From Acanthaster planci (lineage: Eukaryota > Echinodermata > Asteroidea > Valvatida > Acanthasteridae), in contig NW_019091361.1 of NCBI RefSeq assembly GCF_001949145.1, forward strand, positions 1,838,866 through 1,902,865: DNA of 64,000 bases. Reading direction: 5' to 3'. Position numbers and translations under genes: made by a program. The notes below the pieces were generated by a model. That model was not told the DNA's origin. It made no database searches and worked only from the letters and a program-made list of their open reading frames with translations. Shown here one piece after another: positions 1-15,551 of the stretch. Numbering within the stretch: the stretch's first letter is position 1; each line of letters opens with the position of its first letter.

Positions 1-991
1 AAGACTCCCAGCGCATGAACTTTCAGATGTGGACAAAACTGCACTCTCTGACTGTTGAGTTGGTGGAGTGGTGCCAGTAGACATTTAATACTACAGCATA
101 TTGAAGCTAGAGTGGCCTGGTGTATACATGTAGGGTCCCTTGTATACCTCCATGTAAATGCTTTTAGGGTTTTCATCATTATATAATGTTTATTGCTTTC
201 GTTCTCACCCTCAACTGTTCAATCCGATTTCCTTAATCTGACTGCAACAGTACTCGATTATCTCTGTTCCTGTTGCCCCATTCTTCCAGCCCTTTCTTGC
301 CCGTAAACCAGCTCTATCCTTGCCCAAAGAAATAGGTGCCGTAATCTGACAGCTTTCCCTAATTGCAATATCCCAGTCGCACTGGGCCCTGGCCTGCAAG
401 GGGGTTCACAATAATGACCACAACTGCTCGCCATTGTTGGGTTTTATCGCTTTTTTTTTTCAATCGGCCATCATGAGTTCAATTGGCGGGGCCCCAACAA
501 TAGCCTTCCTTGGATTCACTTTTTCTGTACTCGCTCGATGTGGTAACGACAGAGACTAACGATTCCAGTTGACTGGGACTGAGCCTGACAGTAGAAAAAG
601 CAAATGCGCTCCCGGCATGCAACTTCCAGAGTCTAATGCTCATGTAGTTTCCTGTAGTAGGCGTACAAGTCAAGATCCGAAATCGAAGGACTCCTGTGTA
701 TATATTTTAGTGTGGGTTGGGGCATGGGTCATTTGAAAAATACCAAACAGATTTTGGTATGCTGACGTTTAATATTTTAACGTGAATGCTTAGACAGTGC
801 AATAGATGATGTACGAAAGTCGGAAATATAGACCGACAAAGTCGTTTGCTGTTGTCTTTTTATCAGCGTTAAAGGAGGTTTTGGTTGTGAGGTAATACCT
901 GTTGCACCTTAGTACTGGCGGAGCAGTGAATTATGAAATACCAAACTCGTGTATAATACGACTGTGATACACTTGCTGTGTCTACTTGCGT

Positions 992-1021
992 CACGACACA
1001 AATCACGACACAAATCACGAC
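992..1021. repeat. Short 12-bp tandem repeat
   Basis: The 12-bp unit CACGACACAAAT repeats about two and a half times. This is a minor simple repeat with no apparent function. Confidence 0.7.
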
Positions 1022-4000
1022 CGTATAAGACACTGGCACTGTATAAAGCTGTTCAAACCATCCTGCCGGTCATTACTAAATCCACGCTTGTAATGGCATA
1101 CCATAATGAAATTGGCAGGGCTTTAGCTAAAGTAGAAAAAAGCTCGGCCATTCAGTATGACATTTGCATAGTGCCAGTCATACCCGCGTGTGCATATTGG
1201 CCGCCAGATCAAAAAGTATATATATGATTCAGCTGTTATGACTATTAACTATTGCTTCGTTTTGTAGTCGGAGCCTTTACGAACGTTGCGTATCCGCTTG
1301 TGTTGATTTACCAAGAATCTTGCTTGTCCACACCGCCCTAGTATTAAGTACATTATTCCAGTATTCAACAACCCGTTCCATCACATAGGACAGCTCCATT
1401 TTGACTGCAGTCACGAGGGGTGTTGACCAGTCAGGTTGGAGAGATTGAGTTTTGTGAGCTGGGTGTGGCAGGTTGTTTGAAATCCACGCTACTTCTGTCC
1501 ACAAATTTACATGAGGATAAACGAACCTTCTCGGGCAACTCACCTTCACTTTGCCGTTTGGGATTTTCATTGTTTTGTTTAATGATAAACCTAATAATTT
1601 CACTGACTATTCCTTCAACCAGTGTTGAAGATGATGTACAACTCCAAATGGGAGATATTTGGAAGCTTTTTTGAAGGTACACTTTGAAAATTCTATCTTT
1701 GTAAAATCATGGTCGTACTAAAAGAACGTTTATGTAACCGTTGTCAAAACGTAACTCGCAGTTTCGTGCTTGAGGAAGAAAATGTGTGTACGTGTACTGT
1801 TCCCTTAAAATGATTGTGCAAATATTGGCCCATTTCAAATTGCACATAAACAAAAACTTGGGTCAAACTTTCTGGATTTTATTACCTATTGGAATTGCTG
1901 TAGTTTGTTATACTTTGTATATACTAGTATAATAGGGAATTCTCCTTTTTTTCCACAAAATAGTTTTTTGTTTTGCATTTTTAAGGATTTTCGCTCTCCC
2001 CAAATAGGAACAAGTGTCATTGTTGAGACTTATTGTTTTCGTTTATTGTGCATTTTGCGTCTTTCTAGCAAATTTCATCATGTTGATGTTCCGTGTCATT
2101 TTTGTGAGTGTTTGCAGGGCCCCGATGGAAACCAGTTTTAGTAAACTGGGCATACCCTGGATAAATAAAATAAAACAAACACTTTGAGCTATATCACATA
2201 CAGACTCTATCAAGTAAATGGCCAAGTACCCAAGAAAATCTGTGGCTCTGTAAAATTGTTGAAATGGGAAAAAAATTCTTTGTTTCACGGCTTGTAAATG
2301 AAGCAATCAAATTTTCCGAACCCGACCTGGAAGCGGAAAGTTGTGCAGGTGACTTCGCATTCTGTAACTCAGAAGGCGACAAACATCTGTAGCTGTCAAT
2401 GTGACATCACAATCAAGTCAGCATGGATATTGTGTGTTCTAGCTTGGAAGACACGAGTCCTGGCAATGTCCTGTCCCCGCCATTTGGCTGGCTGCATGCC
2501 CACGTTGCAGGGAATTAGTCGCGGCTGACTGATGTCGGAATTCGCCTGAAATACCTCAATTCATAAATCATAACCAGTGAATATCAATGATTAATGACGA
2601 GGCGACTTCCCCTCAGTACTCTGTACCCAGCGATGGAAAGGGTGCTGGGAAGAGGGAAAAATATTCAGCACCGGGTGCGGACAGATTAATATGGCTTATG
2701 ACTCGGCAATACGCACACCTGCATGCGCCAAACGCCACCCCTGTAGGTGTGAATGGAACGCGCTTTGTGTACACAGCGCCCCAACGTGATCGAGTCGAAG
2801 TGACTGTGTTGTTGAGCCACTTCGCTCGTCTCCCAATTCAAAGTCCATTCTTGGCAGTGCAGGAACGGCACAACAACCACACCACAAACACTGCCGTTAT
2901 CATCGCGACTGGCTGATCACACACTCGTACCAAATAATAGATGCTGACTAGATTGACTGTACATGTACCTCACACTGCCCAACATACCACTCGCCGCTTT
3001 TACTCATCTATATAACGAGTTCCGTCTACAACTTGACAACTGCCACAATATTTTGTCAACCGTACAACTAGTTCTCTACTGAGTGTCAATTCAGCCTTGG
3101 ATTTATTATACCCCATGACTGTGCCACAGCGCGAGCAACCGCGCTAACTCTCCAGTGCCGATCGCACGTGGACTTTCACTGTACTGGGGTCTAATCTTGA
3201 TTTCTTTTTTTCTCGGCGCACCACTGATTTCCAAGATCACTGCTTTTCATGTTTCGACCTGAAGACTGAACAGTCATGGGAAACCAAAGGTAAGTTTGAA
3301 CTTCTCGTAAAATATTAGACCTATTTTGAGGTTTGCTCCGCTTTACTTCCTGGAATGTAGGTAAACAGTTACTGAGTTTCGTTGGAATATAAACCTTTGA
3401 CAATGTTAACTGATTAACCCGTTTGACTGCATGGTCAGTTTGGAATGTGAAGGACCTGGCTCTCTTTTGAACAGGTTTGAGATTAGTATGATTAAACAGG
3501 CATTTGTTTGAATCTTAGCGCTCGTGATGACTTTGGCACTGATCATATATCAAAGGTACTGCACACTTTACCACGATGTGTACCGTTCATACCCGTAGTT
3601 TTATGGTGGTTATTAAGGGCACCCGTGGCCGTGGAGGCTATCTCGCGACCCAAGCCGCTTGTTTACCGACTCCGGAATGCCCCTTTTCTGTGGGGCACGG
3701 TGTGCCCTTTGTGTCCGCTCCTCTTTCACCAAGCGGGTCCGAAGAAAACAGCCCTCAGCGAAATACAGCTGAACAGAGGCCGATGCCCCTGCCGCGGTGC
3801 CAGCTCCAGCACCCTGGCATCATGAGATGGAACTAAAAACCCGCTAGGGTTAACACCAGACCGCTAACAGAGAAGAAAGAAACTTCGGTTGCCCAAAAAT
3901 CTCGGAGGGGTTTATCTCCGAGTGCACCGGCATTCTGTCTTGGAGCTATCTGCTTGGGCTGATGTTGTGGTCATGACAGATGAAAGGTTCTTATAAATAT

Positions 4001-7000
4001 CTCACTGACGATTTCTAACACTATTCACTGTCCCTCCAAACAACTTTTTTTAGGGGTCACTATGCTGTAAGTTTATCCTTTTTTTTCTATTTCATGTTTT
4101 TTTTTCGAATTATTGCCCAGAAGTAACGTTTTTGAATGACTTTCTCCGTCTAAAGGTAAAGCATGGGGTTGGGGAAATGAAAGATTATGCACGTAATGAC
4201 AACATGATACAATGACTGATTTCAATTTTTGCTCAAAGTTTTCGCCGGGCATCACCGAGTTTAAGTTAATGTCAAAGATAGAGCTTGCGTGCTTGTGTAT
4301 TTCACCTCATTGATCCTGCCTGAATTTCACTTTTCAAGATTTTTCATTCGGGCAGACCACAAAGACTGTCGTGCAAGGACCTTCATGTTCAGCTTGGTTT
4401 TGCTTAGCGTGGCTTCAGCTGTATTACTTTTTAAGCTCACGGCGATTCGATCAAGGTTCATCCTCCACGTCTAGAGCTATTTCTGTTCTCTTTTGATCCT
4501 TCAACTTGCCTTTGATCCTGCTTGTAAAAATTGCCTGATCATCTTAAATGCGCTCACCCACTTCACTTGTCTCCTCAGTTTGATTGCCCCGTGGAGCTGC
4601 GTTTAAAGTGATCAGCCTGAAGCCCAATCCCACACTGTACACATTTAAGGTCTCGCCAAAAGACTAAGACAACCGGGTTGTCTCAAAGGGCTTGCACTAA
4701 TGAACACACTTTCGCAGGATTCAGCCAATCCTTGATCTTTTCTGTTGACTCTGGGCTTTTCCTCGCAACATTCATGTAGGTTCGGATTGTGAAAGTCATA
4801 ATCCGAAAATCGGAACAAATGCGGGCCGGGGGGGGCTTTTTCCTACGGGACGGCTCAACTGGGAGCTTAGTGCTGCTGTAGACGCAGACTTCCTCCCTCG
4901 AAGAACGTTCAGTGTTACTAATTTCTACTGTCTTACTGACATAGTCATAGACTATGACAACTGCTTGTTCGAACTTCACTGAAGTTGGCCAACTTAAGTT
5001 GAAAGAACTACGTTATTCCTAAACATAGGGCCTACTCCAAATGCTGCAGTCATGAAAATCGTCTCGTTTAAACAAAAGAAGTTTAAACAGGTTGCATTCT
5101 AGATGATTTGAAACACTTGAAGATTTTTGTATGCTGAGCAAAGTACGTGAACTTCGTTAATATTTTACGGTTACTCAAAACGAAAATTTTGTGCATGTCA
5201 TCCTTTTGTGTTGTACGTTTTCATGTTGGTTCATTATCTAAGGACAGAGAGTAATCATGCATTACTGTTATTCACGTCACTAACATTATAGAAAGAAAAA
5301 ACACAGTAAGTCTTGATGTTGGCATTGTTAGTACTGTGACGTGACCCCTGCAGCGGCTGGGCCGACAAGCTTGTCTTTGGTGGGCCACCGTAATTGGCTC
5401 CGTCAGCTGGCCCGGTCGATGGTGATAACTCTCGCAGTTTGAGATGGTTAGCGTCCAGTGCGTGGCCCGCTGTCCCCGTAAATACCATCAACCCCACGGC
5501 GCGGTGCCCTATCAAAAAGCTATTGAAGAGGCGTGTGGATATGCAAGTCTTGTTGACGACTGACGATCTTGTGAAGAGCTTATGTGGCACCTTTTGCAAT
5601 GTCCTTGCTGTAAAAACATTGTATAACATAATTTGGCATGAAATTTCTGGAAAATTAGGTCATAGAATATTTATTCTTGGAAAAAACTTGGCTTCAACAT
5701 CAGTACCGGCCAAGTCGGCTCTTCAGTGCGGCCTGTAAACCCTTCCGCTGAAGGTGATTCTTTTTATATTTTTTGTTATTATTGGGTACTGTTACAAACG
5801 CAGATGGTTTGTGTCATATTGACGGTGCAACTGGCTTATTTTGTATACATAAGTTCTTATTGACAGCTGTTAGAAGGCTCAGGTCAGTCAGAAGCCTTTC
5901 GTGTCAAAATCAGTGATGACAATTCGGCACCATTCGATGCATAAGTGTGACTTCAAAGATGACGGTTGTGTCTGCATATAAACCTGCACGCCATCCAGAC
6001 AACAGCTGAGATATACCAGGCTCGTCAAGCATAATGCACGGGCATTGGATTTATACGTAGGTGGTATCTCTTGTCACAATGTTTGCAAACCGTGAGTCCT
6101 TTTCCGGGGGCCCCAGTCAGCATCAATATGATTATACAATCCACAGATCTGTATTTAAGCCATAAGGCCAAGGACATGACTACTTTACAGCTGAGCTGTG
6201 TGTATAGGCCTAGTCGAGCTCCGTGTGCTGCTGTGCGTGCGTGTATCTTCGGCCGCGTATATATACCGACGAAGGCTCTCCAAGGTGTTGTTTTTGGCGG
6301 CTCGCTCAAATCTAATTAACCTTCCTCAACTCTGTACGCATGAAATGTCACACAAGGTCCCCGTCTATGCTATTTGCCGCGTAGGCGATATCCAGATTTA
6401 GTTGTACCTCCCATGTTTTCACTCAGCTCGGGCACATTATTTATGTAATATACAATGCGCATTCCTCTTTCCGTGCAGTACCTTTGTACGAGCACATTCC
6501 GACTTCATATCCGAATCTTTTTTTGTCACTTCACCTTTCTGGACACGGTGGGCATACCTGATCTGGCGCAGTACTAGTCCCAATCTCACAGCTATTGGGC
6601 CTATATGCTGTGATTACCTAGCCCGCGGGTGATTTCATCCATGCGTTGCGGGCAGAGGAAGAATTCCGGCCCGCTCGGATGGCTGGGGAACCGCGGGCGG
6701 TTTTTGTCCCGGCAAAATTGGAGGTGTGAAGCGTGAATAACGGGAATAAAATATGTCGGATGCGTTCGCGGGTTGCTACTGCATGTAAACCCGAGCTTCA
6801 AAATCCAGTGTTCGAGACAATCACCGTACACGTTCAGGAAAATCTCGATATACCCTAGAATTCGTGGAATCGTAATGCACCCATAGCTTTTACCTGTCAA
6901 CGGTGGCAAACTATAATGCAACGCAATCACCAATTGTTCCTCGAGAGAAACAGAGTAATCATCATAAACGGTGGATGTCTGATCCCAGACCCTTGGGCCA

Positions 7001-10000
7001 TCTGGTGTTGTATTATTTACTCACTGCTCGTTTGCTGTCCTCAATGTTGGCATGACATTATACTCTCTCGCTGAAAGCTTCTCCGCTCAAAAACTTGGAT
7101 CCATCATTTAGACGAAGATATCTCACAGTGTGTAAGATAATAGCTCTTTTATTTTAAACTCGATTTGAATGTAGTGCCCAGTAGGTCCTGATTTTGATGC
7201 CCTCGCCCTAGCACCTCCCTTCGCAGGAAAACCTTTGAAGATGGTTCGACCTTTTTCATCCTTTGACAATCGCCCAGTAAAGTCTTGCCTATGCGGCCAA
7301 GAGTGTTTCTGCTTCTCCTTTTTCGGTTCGGGCCTGATCGAGCGATCGGCACGCTTTATGGGGTGGTTACGACAAGGAGCCCGGTCCCCGCGGCTCCTCT
7401 GCGCGACATTTATGCCCCACTCAAGGCTTACCCGGTGAAGAGTTTCCTGGGCGATCCGTCGGCCTTCGGAATGCAACTCAACTTTCGCAGAGCACCTTGC
7501 ATACATGTACAACGCATTGTTGATTAGCGAATGAAGTCGCCTTTACATAAAAATTGCAGTTGTGTCTGGAAATCCCAATTAGACACGCTCTTTGTGCAGT
7601 TCGTGTGCAGTGCGTAATATGATAAAAAAAGAGATGTCCAGACGTAAAATGTGTAACATATGGTATTCGTGTATGTTTGACTGCACCGTAGCCTCTGGGG
7701 GTAATATCTTAATTGAAATCCTCCCCAACCCATTTGCTCCTTGACATCCCTATTTGCATTTCTCGGGTTGTGATATTTGAGAATGCTTTACACAAAAAGG
7801 ATAGCCTGGGTTTCTCCGCGCTGGTCTCGCTGGCATTGCACGGCCTCTGTGTGATGCGACCGTGAGGACATCATTATCGTAGTGTGCACAGGTACTGCAG
7901 TGGCCGCAATATTAAGGTTTTCACTATGCACACCCCCTCCCCTCGGGACAGGTCACAATGACCTCTTAACTAATGGTCAAAATTGAATATCACGATTATG
8001 CCATTGTTGCACAACCCATTGAATAGAGTTGGCGCTCATCAGAGCATGGAGTGACAACAGATCAGTGTATGTGCGACACGGTCCGTGGTGTCCAGGTTAA
8101 TCATTCTAATAAATTGCACTCGGTCATCGACCGTTTACTCTTGACCTGCCGTCAGATGCCAATTGACGAACATCTGATAACCTATTTACCGAGTTTTGTC
8201 TATGCTGTGCGCAGTGCATAGGGGATTATGTAGCGTGTATAGACAGCCCAAGTATCTATGACTATACATTATTAAAATTAATGGAAAAGGACCTCATGTA
8301 TACTTTATGCACGAATTCCCTCCGAGGTTATTTTGTTCGACATCCTAAAAGTCACTCCACTGCTAGCCAACGTTCTCATCGACTCGCATCACCCTAAAGG
8401 CACTTCCTAAAACTGCTCGATAATTTTAAGGTGGGTCATAATGTCGCAAGACATCGCAGAAATCGTGACAGCTTAAATATTCCGTAAATCTGTGTCAAGT
8501 AAACCTGTTTCTGCTTCAGACGAAATTGTGCCGTCCAGTATTCATATGACACCGCTAATGCATCCGTAAATCTCTTCTTGGAAAGCCGGGTATATACGAG
8601 ACGCTTTATTCCGAACCAAATTCCAGTCCATTTAAGTCTATTTTGTATAGAATACATCAAGTTCTTAAAGTAACGTTTGCTTCATGCATAAAGAGGTCAT
8701 AATCATAAACATGTTCGTATCCATTCGTTTTGTTCAACGCAGTTTTAAAAAACTACGAGTGGAGGGTTGTTCGCCCATAAAGTACACTGCACAAGTCATT
8801 ATTGGTGCCATTCAAAAATGGAAATGAATTTTTCCTCATTGAATACATTTTACCGACTTGAGTGGTTATTTTTAGAGCGTGCACACATACCAGGATGTGG
8901 AGTCCGTTCTGTAGGTAGTATCTCGGCCGGGAAACACGCTCTGAATTCGGGCTGAAGTCCAAAGTAATCCGCAGGTCCAAAAATGTGTCAATTTATTATG
9001 ATTACAACCACCTTGCACGACTTCACATCCAACGATCGTGTATAATAATGAGCAAAGTTCAGCCGCTGAGCGTGAAAATTGCGACCACCAGCAGCGCTGA
9101 GGTATTCGCGTCTTTCAAAAAGGCTCCAATATAGGCCTATATAACGCCGTAGACTGTGCGATGTAGGGCATGATGACACGCCTGTGTACACTTTGATTAA
9201 TTGCCATTCTAATTTCATGTGGTCTTCACACGCGAATGATTGCACACCTGGATTTGGTAAAGTACATGTATGTATCGTGGTTCACCTCGCTAACTTTGAC
9301 ACTAAAGTTGAATTATCTACTGACTCATATGTTTTTACTCACACAGATTTTAGAATTAGGAAGCGAAATGATATCTACGTATCATCACCTAATTTGCCCC
9401 TGCAAAGTAATTTATTTCCGTTTGCTGCCCAAGCAAATAGGTTTCTGTGCGGGAGAAAAACCCAAAGGTCGGTTTGAAGGAGTTTCCCAGGTGCCCGGAG
9501 TCGGGTAGAAGTTGGTAGAAAAGGGGGGGGGGCAAGACTTCCAAAATAGCCTTTCAGCAAGACCTGGCCCGATGTTGACTCTGGGCTCCGTGGGGCCGGG
9601 ATAAAGAAACAATGTTCCATTTTACCCCACTTATATCGATCGGTGTAGGGGTGGGTGTTCAAACAGTGGCGGAGCAGGCCATTAACAAAGCGTTGAGAAA
9701 TTGGTAGGGTGAAAAAAAAAAAAGCGGGGACGAACGGAACCGGGGGCGCGTAACAAAATATTTTACTATCTTCCGCGCAAGTTATTGGTGCAGGTGTATA
9801 AACTCTACCCAGAAAATTAAGTAGACGGTTTAGGATTCATTATTTTGTAAAATGTGCGGTCTGGCCTCCTACCAACATGAAGAAATCGTTTTCAACTGTT
9901 TTCTTTATCGTGGCTAGTGAAGTCACCGTGAGACTGTGTAATGGTAAACTACTATGCTGCTATGGTTATTGAGATTCACGAGGGTGTGATTTTAAACATT

Positions 10001-13000
10001 GCATTGTGATCTGTATTGTGTCTCTTGAGATAAAAACGTTTTTCCAGATGCCGAGGGTGTGTCTATTTGCGCGTCTTTCTAGGGTATCAAGAAAGTGCGC
10101 TGATTGCCTGAAAATTGGTAAAGCAGATAGTGAGGTCCACCGCGTGTCCTCTTGAGGCTCTACTGCCACTGCATTCCTAAAGGGCTACCGGGAAGGACTT
10201 TCGCCAACAAATTGATTGTTATCCGCCGTCGCTAAATTACATGCAAGCGACGAGAAGATTTTTTTTTTATTGCTTCATTTGTATGCTGCTTGGGTAACCT
10301 TCAGCGGCCAACCCGAGTAACGAGGACCGGGAACAGGGTGGTGTGAAAGGGGGAGGAAGGCCGCTGTTGAGAAGAACCACTGATATCACCTGAACAAAGA
10401 GACGCCGCCCGTAGCCAGGGGGCAGGAGTGTCTCACCGCCCAGGACTTTCATTAGATAGTCTATGGCTAGCGAAATATCTCTTCGTCGTGAGACCATTCT
10501 TAAACAGTAGTTTGGTTTCGTTAATGATAGTAGTGGTCATCATGACTGGCTCATAATGTGCTCGTGCTCGTATACGGATGGTGTTTCTTTTGCCTGTCTG
10601 TATTTGCTTTAAATCCCTTTAATGTTGTCAACGCTGATGTGTAATCAACGTTATTGTAAGTGATCAATTAGTTATGTCACAACTCACATGACCAATGTAC
10701 ATGTAATTCAAGAATTGTGTTCACACGAGTCAATTGAAACCTTTCTCTCAAAAGGGATGCAATGGTGGTGTTATGTCTTGATCTCGAAGAACCTTCAGCT
10801 TTTGAGTAGTTGTGTACATGCAATTAACGTAGATCGCGGAGACAATGAGTCCTTCAACTGCTGTTTGTTTTTTCCGTACATTTTTTGGTAGAGTGTTAAC
10901 GTTCTCATTCATTGGCGTTTGGCAGTACAACACTTTGAAGCAGAAGCCTGCACCATGCGGTTCGTTCCGCACGGATTCCTCCCGAAACTGGGACGCGTGA
11001 AAATGCATTTTTTTTTTGGCAGTCTGCATTCAGCCACATAGGTCGAGAGGCATAATAAAGTTTTGAGCTATTAACATGGATTACCGTTGAATCCACTTTG
11101 CACTCTAAGGTATGATTGATTTAGCGCGAGGTAAAATGTCATCGCTTGAATGCCTGCGCTTTTCGACGAAGTCATTAGTGGAACGAGGGGGATAAATTTG
11201 GCTGTGGCGAGCGTGGGGATGTCCCCTTTTCGTCCGCGATTGCACGAAAACTTGTCTCAGTAATGGTCAATTATTTGGCGTCCATTGTCCCGACTTGGGC
11301 TTGATGTATGATGCGCTAGAACTGAACGCCACAGTATTGAATGCAGGAGAGCATATTTTGATTTATCCATCATCATCAAACCAGACCGAAGAAGCAATCT
11401 ATTATGTGAACACTTTTGGAAGCGCTGCATTCGGAGAGGTGAACTTACATTGTGTCTCGCGTAGCCTGGCTGATAATATGCAACGGCTGAAATGAGTATG
11501 GGTCGGTAGTCCCATTACGGTAATATTCATGGAATGTGAAAATTGAAATTACCAGGTTCCTTGCAATATCAATCATGCTGTAGATAAACTAATTTCCACC
11601 CACATAGTGCGTCAGTTTCTGTGCCTATTTCTCTTTTGCCTGGCAGCACACTGGGAAGAAGAGAATTTCAGCCTCGCCAGGTGGCCGTGCTATCAGACAG
11701 ATCTGTCAAGCATGAAATTTGATATGTGTGGTGATTTTTTTCTTAAATTCAGTGAGGACATTTCGGAACCAAGTTTTTTATCTTATAAAGAAAGACCAAA
11801 ATGCTCTAACTGTCTTTCATCTAGGAATGTTTTATAAACATATCTCGTTCCTTAACAAAAGAAATGTATGTTTTCATGAGTTACGATGTGAAACTATGGA
11901 CGACGATTCTGCCAACTGTCGTGTCTAAAAATAAAATGTTACCTTTCATCTGAACAGACGATTACGCTACCCATTTTATCATAACCGCAGATGTAAGCGT
12001 CCCCGTTTTTTCGTGAAACTGTCGCCGCCGCGTAAGCAAAATAAATCAGTGATAAATTGAGGTGAAAAAATATCGAATCTGAGCGTATCACGCTTCATTG
12101 CTTCGATGTATCATAGTCAGTGATGTAGGCATCCTTTGGCAGACTTGGAGCAGTCCCAAGTGAATGTTATTCAATCGCATTGCAGAAGCTGCTTAATATC
12201 ATGCACGTGGCAAGAGTCTTAACCAATGGGAACGAATCCTTTTTAAATGTATTCACAACACATCTGTGACTATAGTATACAACAGCGTTTGTGATTGGCT
12301 CATGTACGAATTACGCACTAGTGACAAACTGCGCGTGCTTAATCCCCCCGCTAGTGAGCTACGACAATCAATAACTTTGACGGTTTTACTTCCACTGGCA
12401 TGCCAGAGAAATCAAGTGCCCAATTCCGAAAAATAACTCCTACAAAAATACGACGGAATTGGATTACTAAACGACGATGTGCGAACATTTGAAATATTTG
12501 CCGAATTCCCCACTGAGGTAGGTGTGGATTCCACATGTGTGTTGGCTGATTATTGGATAAATTGACAAGAATTTGATGTCGTTATATTTTTTGAAATTCC
12601 AAAGTCCAAAATGTCGTGGTTATGTTCCACTTCTTTAATGATGTGTAGTCATTGTAATCTGAAATAGCATGTGATTGTTCTTTCTTGTTATATATACATA
12701 AGGTTATTTAGAATAGAAAAACGACATGCAAGAAATTCGTGTATCACCTATCGAAAAAGAATACGTTTTGTACGCTGAGTGAATGATGAAAAAGCGCCAC
12801 TGTGTGAGTTTCTGAGCACTTGTTACTACAACCGTAGTTCTTAATGGTAAACATCGTTACCATAAATTTGTCCCCGTTAATCAAATTGTAATAAAGGTAC
12901 AGATTCCTGCCGTCGTTTTCTGTACACATTTTTGGCCTTTGATGTTACCGTTGGGTTGACTTTATTGGCGGTGACCACGTTACTGCACACTGTAAAGTGT

Positions 13001-15514
13001 AATTGTCCTTTTAGCGTGTAGCAATGGTATTTCTCACCTCAGATAGGCTGCTTTTGTTTGATCAAAGTGGTGTATAACTCTTGGTGTGTTTGCCCGCAGC
13101 CAGGACGTATATCTAGGAGGGCATCATAAAACACTGTAGGTTACCGATAAGCATTGCTTTTGAACTAGGCTAACGTTTGGGGAACGTACTTGTGTACGTG
13201 TAAGATTAAGTTTTGCAATACACTGTAGTTCACAGGCTGCTAAATTTCATGAACTCCTTTTATCCATGAATATGCAACGAGTTGCGTGGATCTTCCGGAT
13301 CTAAGTACATTAACAGGGCACATGTTCTTGACGGAGCACTGCGTAGTTCGAGTTGGTTGGTGACTTATTGTGTACTGACCATGCTGTGCGGTACCATCTT
13401 GGGTATTTTTTTTTCGAACAAATAGAAGTCAGTTTAACTTCATTCTGTCCACGAGGTAGGCTTTTACAGTTACAGCCAAGTCCGAAAGGATCGTTTGCTC
13501 GATCTTTCGCAGAAGGATGTTCTTTACAGCCACGCATTGTTCCAGCTAAATCCCCATTGTCCCCTTACTGTCGTGTTTGCTGCACCTGTTTGCGAGTTAG
13601 CATCGGTCAATCAAGATAAAGCACGCGCGGAAGCGAGACGTATACGTGTAAAAAGGGTTACTACAGTAGGGTACACACCAAAAGAGCTTTCAAACATGAC
13701 GGCTGGGATCGTGTTTGCAGAGGCTGTTTCATTATTTACTGCTTAAATGAACTGTGGTGATGAGAAAGAAAAGTGACCCGGGATGAGGAATGTTACGTGC
13801 ACGTGACAAGAGCTTGCAGTATTGTTCAAGCCGTTTGGGTGCAAAGACAGCTCGCTTTGCTTTATTTATAGTAACTAGATACAGTTGGCCATGCATGCCC
13901 TTTATATAGCCTACATGTAAATCAATGGGGCAACGGGTCCCACTGATAAGATTTTAACCGGGTATAACTTATAGTTGTTGTCAATTTGTGGTGGAATTTT
14001 TTACACTTTGTCAGAAAGCAGATACCGTGTATTAAGAAATCGTACATTTCTTTGCATGCCAATCCGGCTATGGCCCTGAGCGGTGATATAAAAGTGCGCC
14101 CTCTATTTTAAATCAGTCAATTTTAAGTCATGTTCTGTTCGTTGAGGGCGCCCTCGACATAAGTAACATTAACTGAGTGATCCGTGCCAAGGAAATCCCC
14201 TGCATAGGAAAGTGTTATGTGCAACGAGATTAACGAAGAAAGCTAGGAAGCTTTCTTGTGACGGGCGTGGTTACAAAATACGTTACCCACTCATTATAAT
14301 CGGTTAGTCGTAATTAATTTTACAAGGGGACCGTCTGTCGTGTCATGATGGCGGCTGTGTAGTTCGTGTCGCACGGGTCTATTAGCGTTTGACTTAGCTA
14401 GGGAAAACTAGGTTTACTGGACGACATATCAAGAAATGTGAAACGCTAATTGCAAGAAGTCTCTTCTTCCATCGTATGCCGCTTCTCAACAGTCTTCTTG
14501 TTCACAAAGACTAAAATTCCATCAACGCCACTCTGGCTTCCTTACACCCGAGTAAAATAACATACAATCAGTCACCCTTTCATATGCGCTTATGCAGAAC
14601 ATGCTGTAACGGTTATGAAAACATGGCATTTGACCCCAAGCGGTTTATCCGTGCGGTTGCCATGGTTCAGAAAGGCTGGTGGGGTGCTGGATAGCACATT
14701 GGGTAGTAGGCATGCCAGTGGTGGTATATATCACACCATAAGACAGAGTGTTTTTTCCCCTAGATCAGTGCATCGACATATCCCGTTTCTGTCCATTCCT
14801 GTTCCACACACTTCTTTTCTTTTTCACGCGGACGTCTGGTAGCAGACTCCATCCTGTTTTTGTCTGGACTGGTCTCAACCGTGTGCATGTTAGTTTTTAT
14901 TTCCTCGTTCCCTACTGTTGAGAACTAGGTGGGGAAACATGCAGGGGTTGGGGCGTGTTTGATTAAATATTTCTATCACTTCAGAATGAAATTGATTTTC
15001 TACCGAGTAGTCCGCGGTGTCAATTTGAGCGCCATCACTCAGTTGCTTGTCGTGATTAATTATCTCTTTTTCAACACCTGTGTTCTTTAAAATGATTATT
15101 TTAGTTGTAAAATAACCCCTTTTACCGGATGCAGTGTCGAGTTGTTTAATAATTTTCAAAGTTTATACTTTTTTTGGCTTGAACTTGTGGTTACTTGTGT
15201 TTGATAAGCAAATTCCGCTGGTTTTTATAATTAGGCCTAACTTCAAATCGTCAGTAGAAGTCAATTGACCTGCCAGCTAGGCATACAGTGCACGCAAAGT
15301 GGGTTCCTTGATTAGTTTCCGTCCCAGTAATTAATGAATCGTAGAAACGCGTAGGTGTCTCGCATTTTCGCGTCAGATTTGCCCCTTTGTTTGAATTTTG
15401 GATATTAAAACTGTTCGGCTTACTATCGAACTTACCTCACGTGTCACGCTGGTAGCGTGTAATTCATAGTATTGACTCCGTTGTCGTTAGCCCCGATCAA
15501 TCATGGTGTTGTTA

Positions 15515-15551
15515 TTTGGTTTGGTTTGGTTTGGTTTGGTTTGGTTTGGTT
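15515..15551. repeat. (TTTGG)n pentanucleotide microsatellite
   Basis: About seven perfect tandem copies of a 5-bp TTTGG unit. It is flanked by unique sequence and no gene overlaps it. Confidence 0.9.

Noticed and set aside
7123-7512. 129-codon minus-strand open frame
   Set aside because: Basic, low-information sequence with no similarity I can recognise; the opposite strand is equally open.
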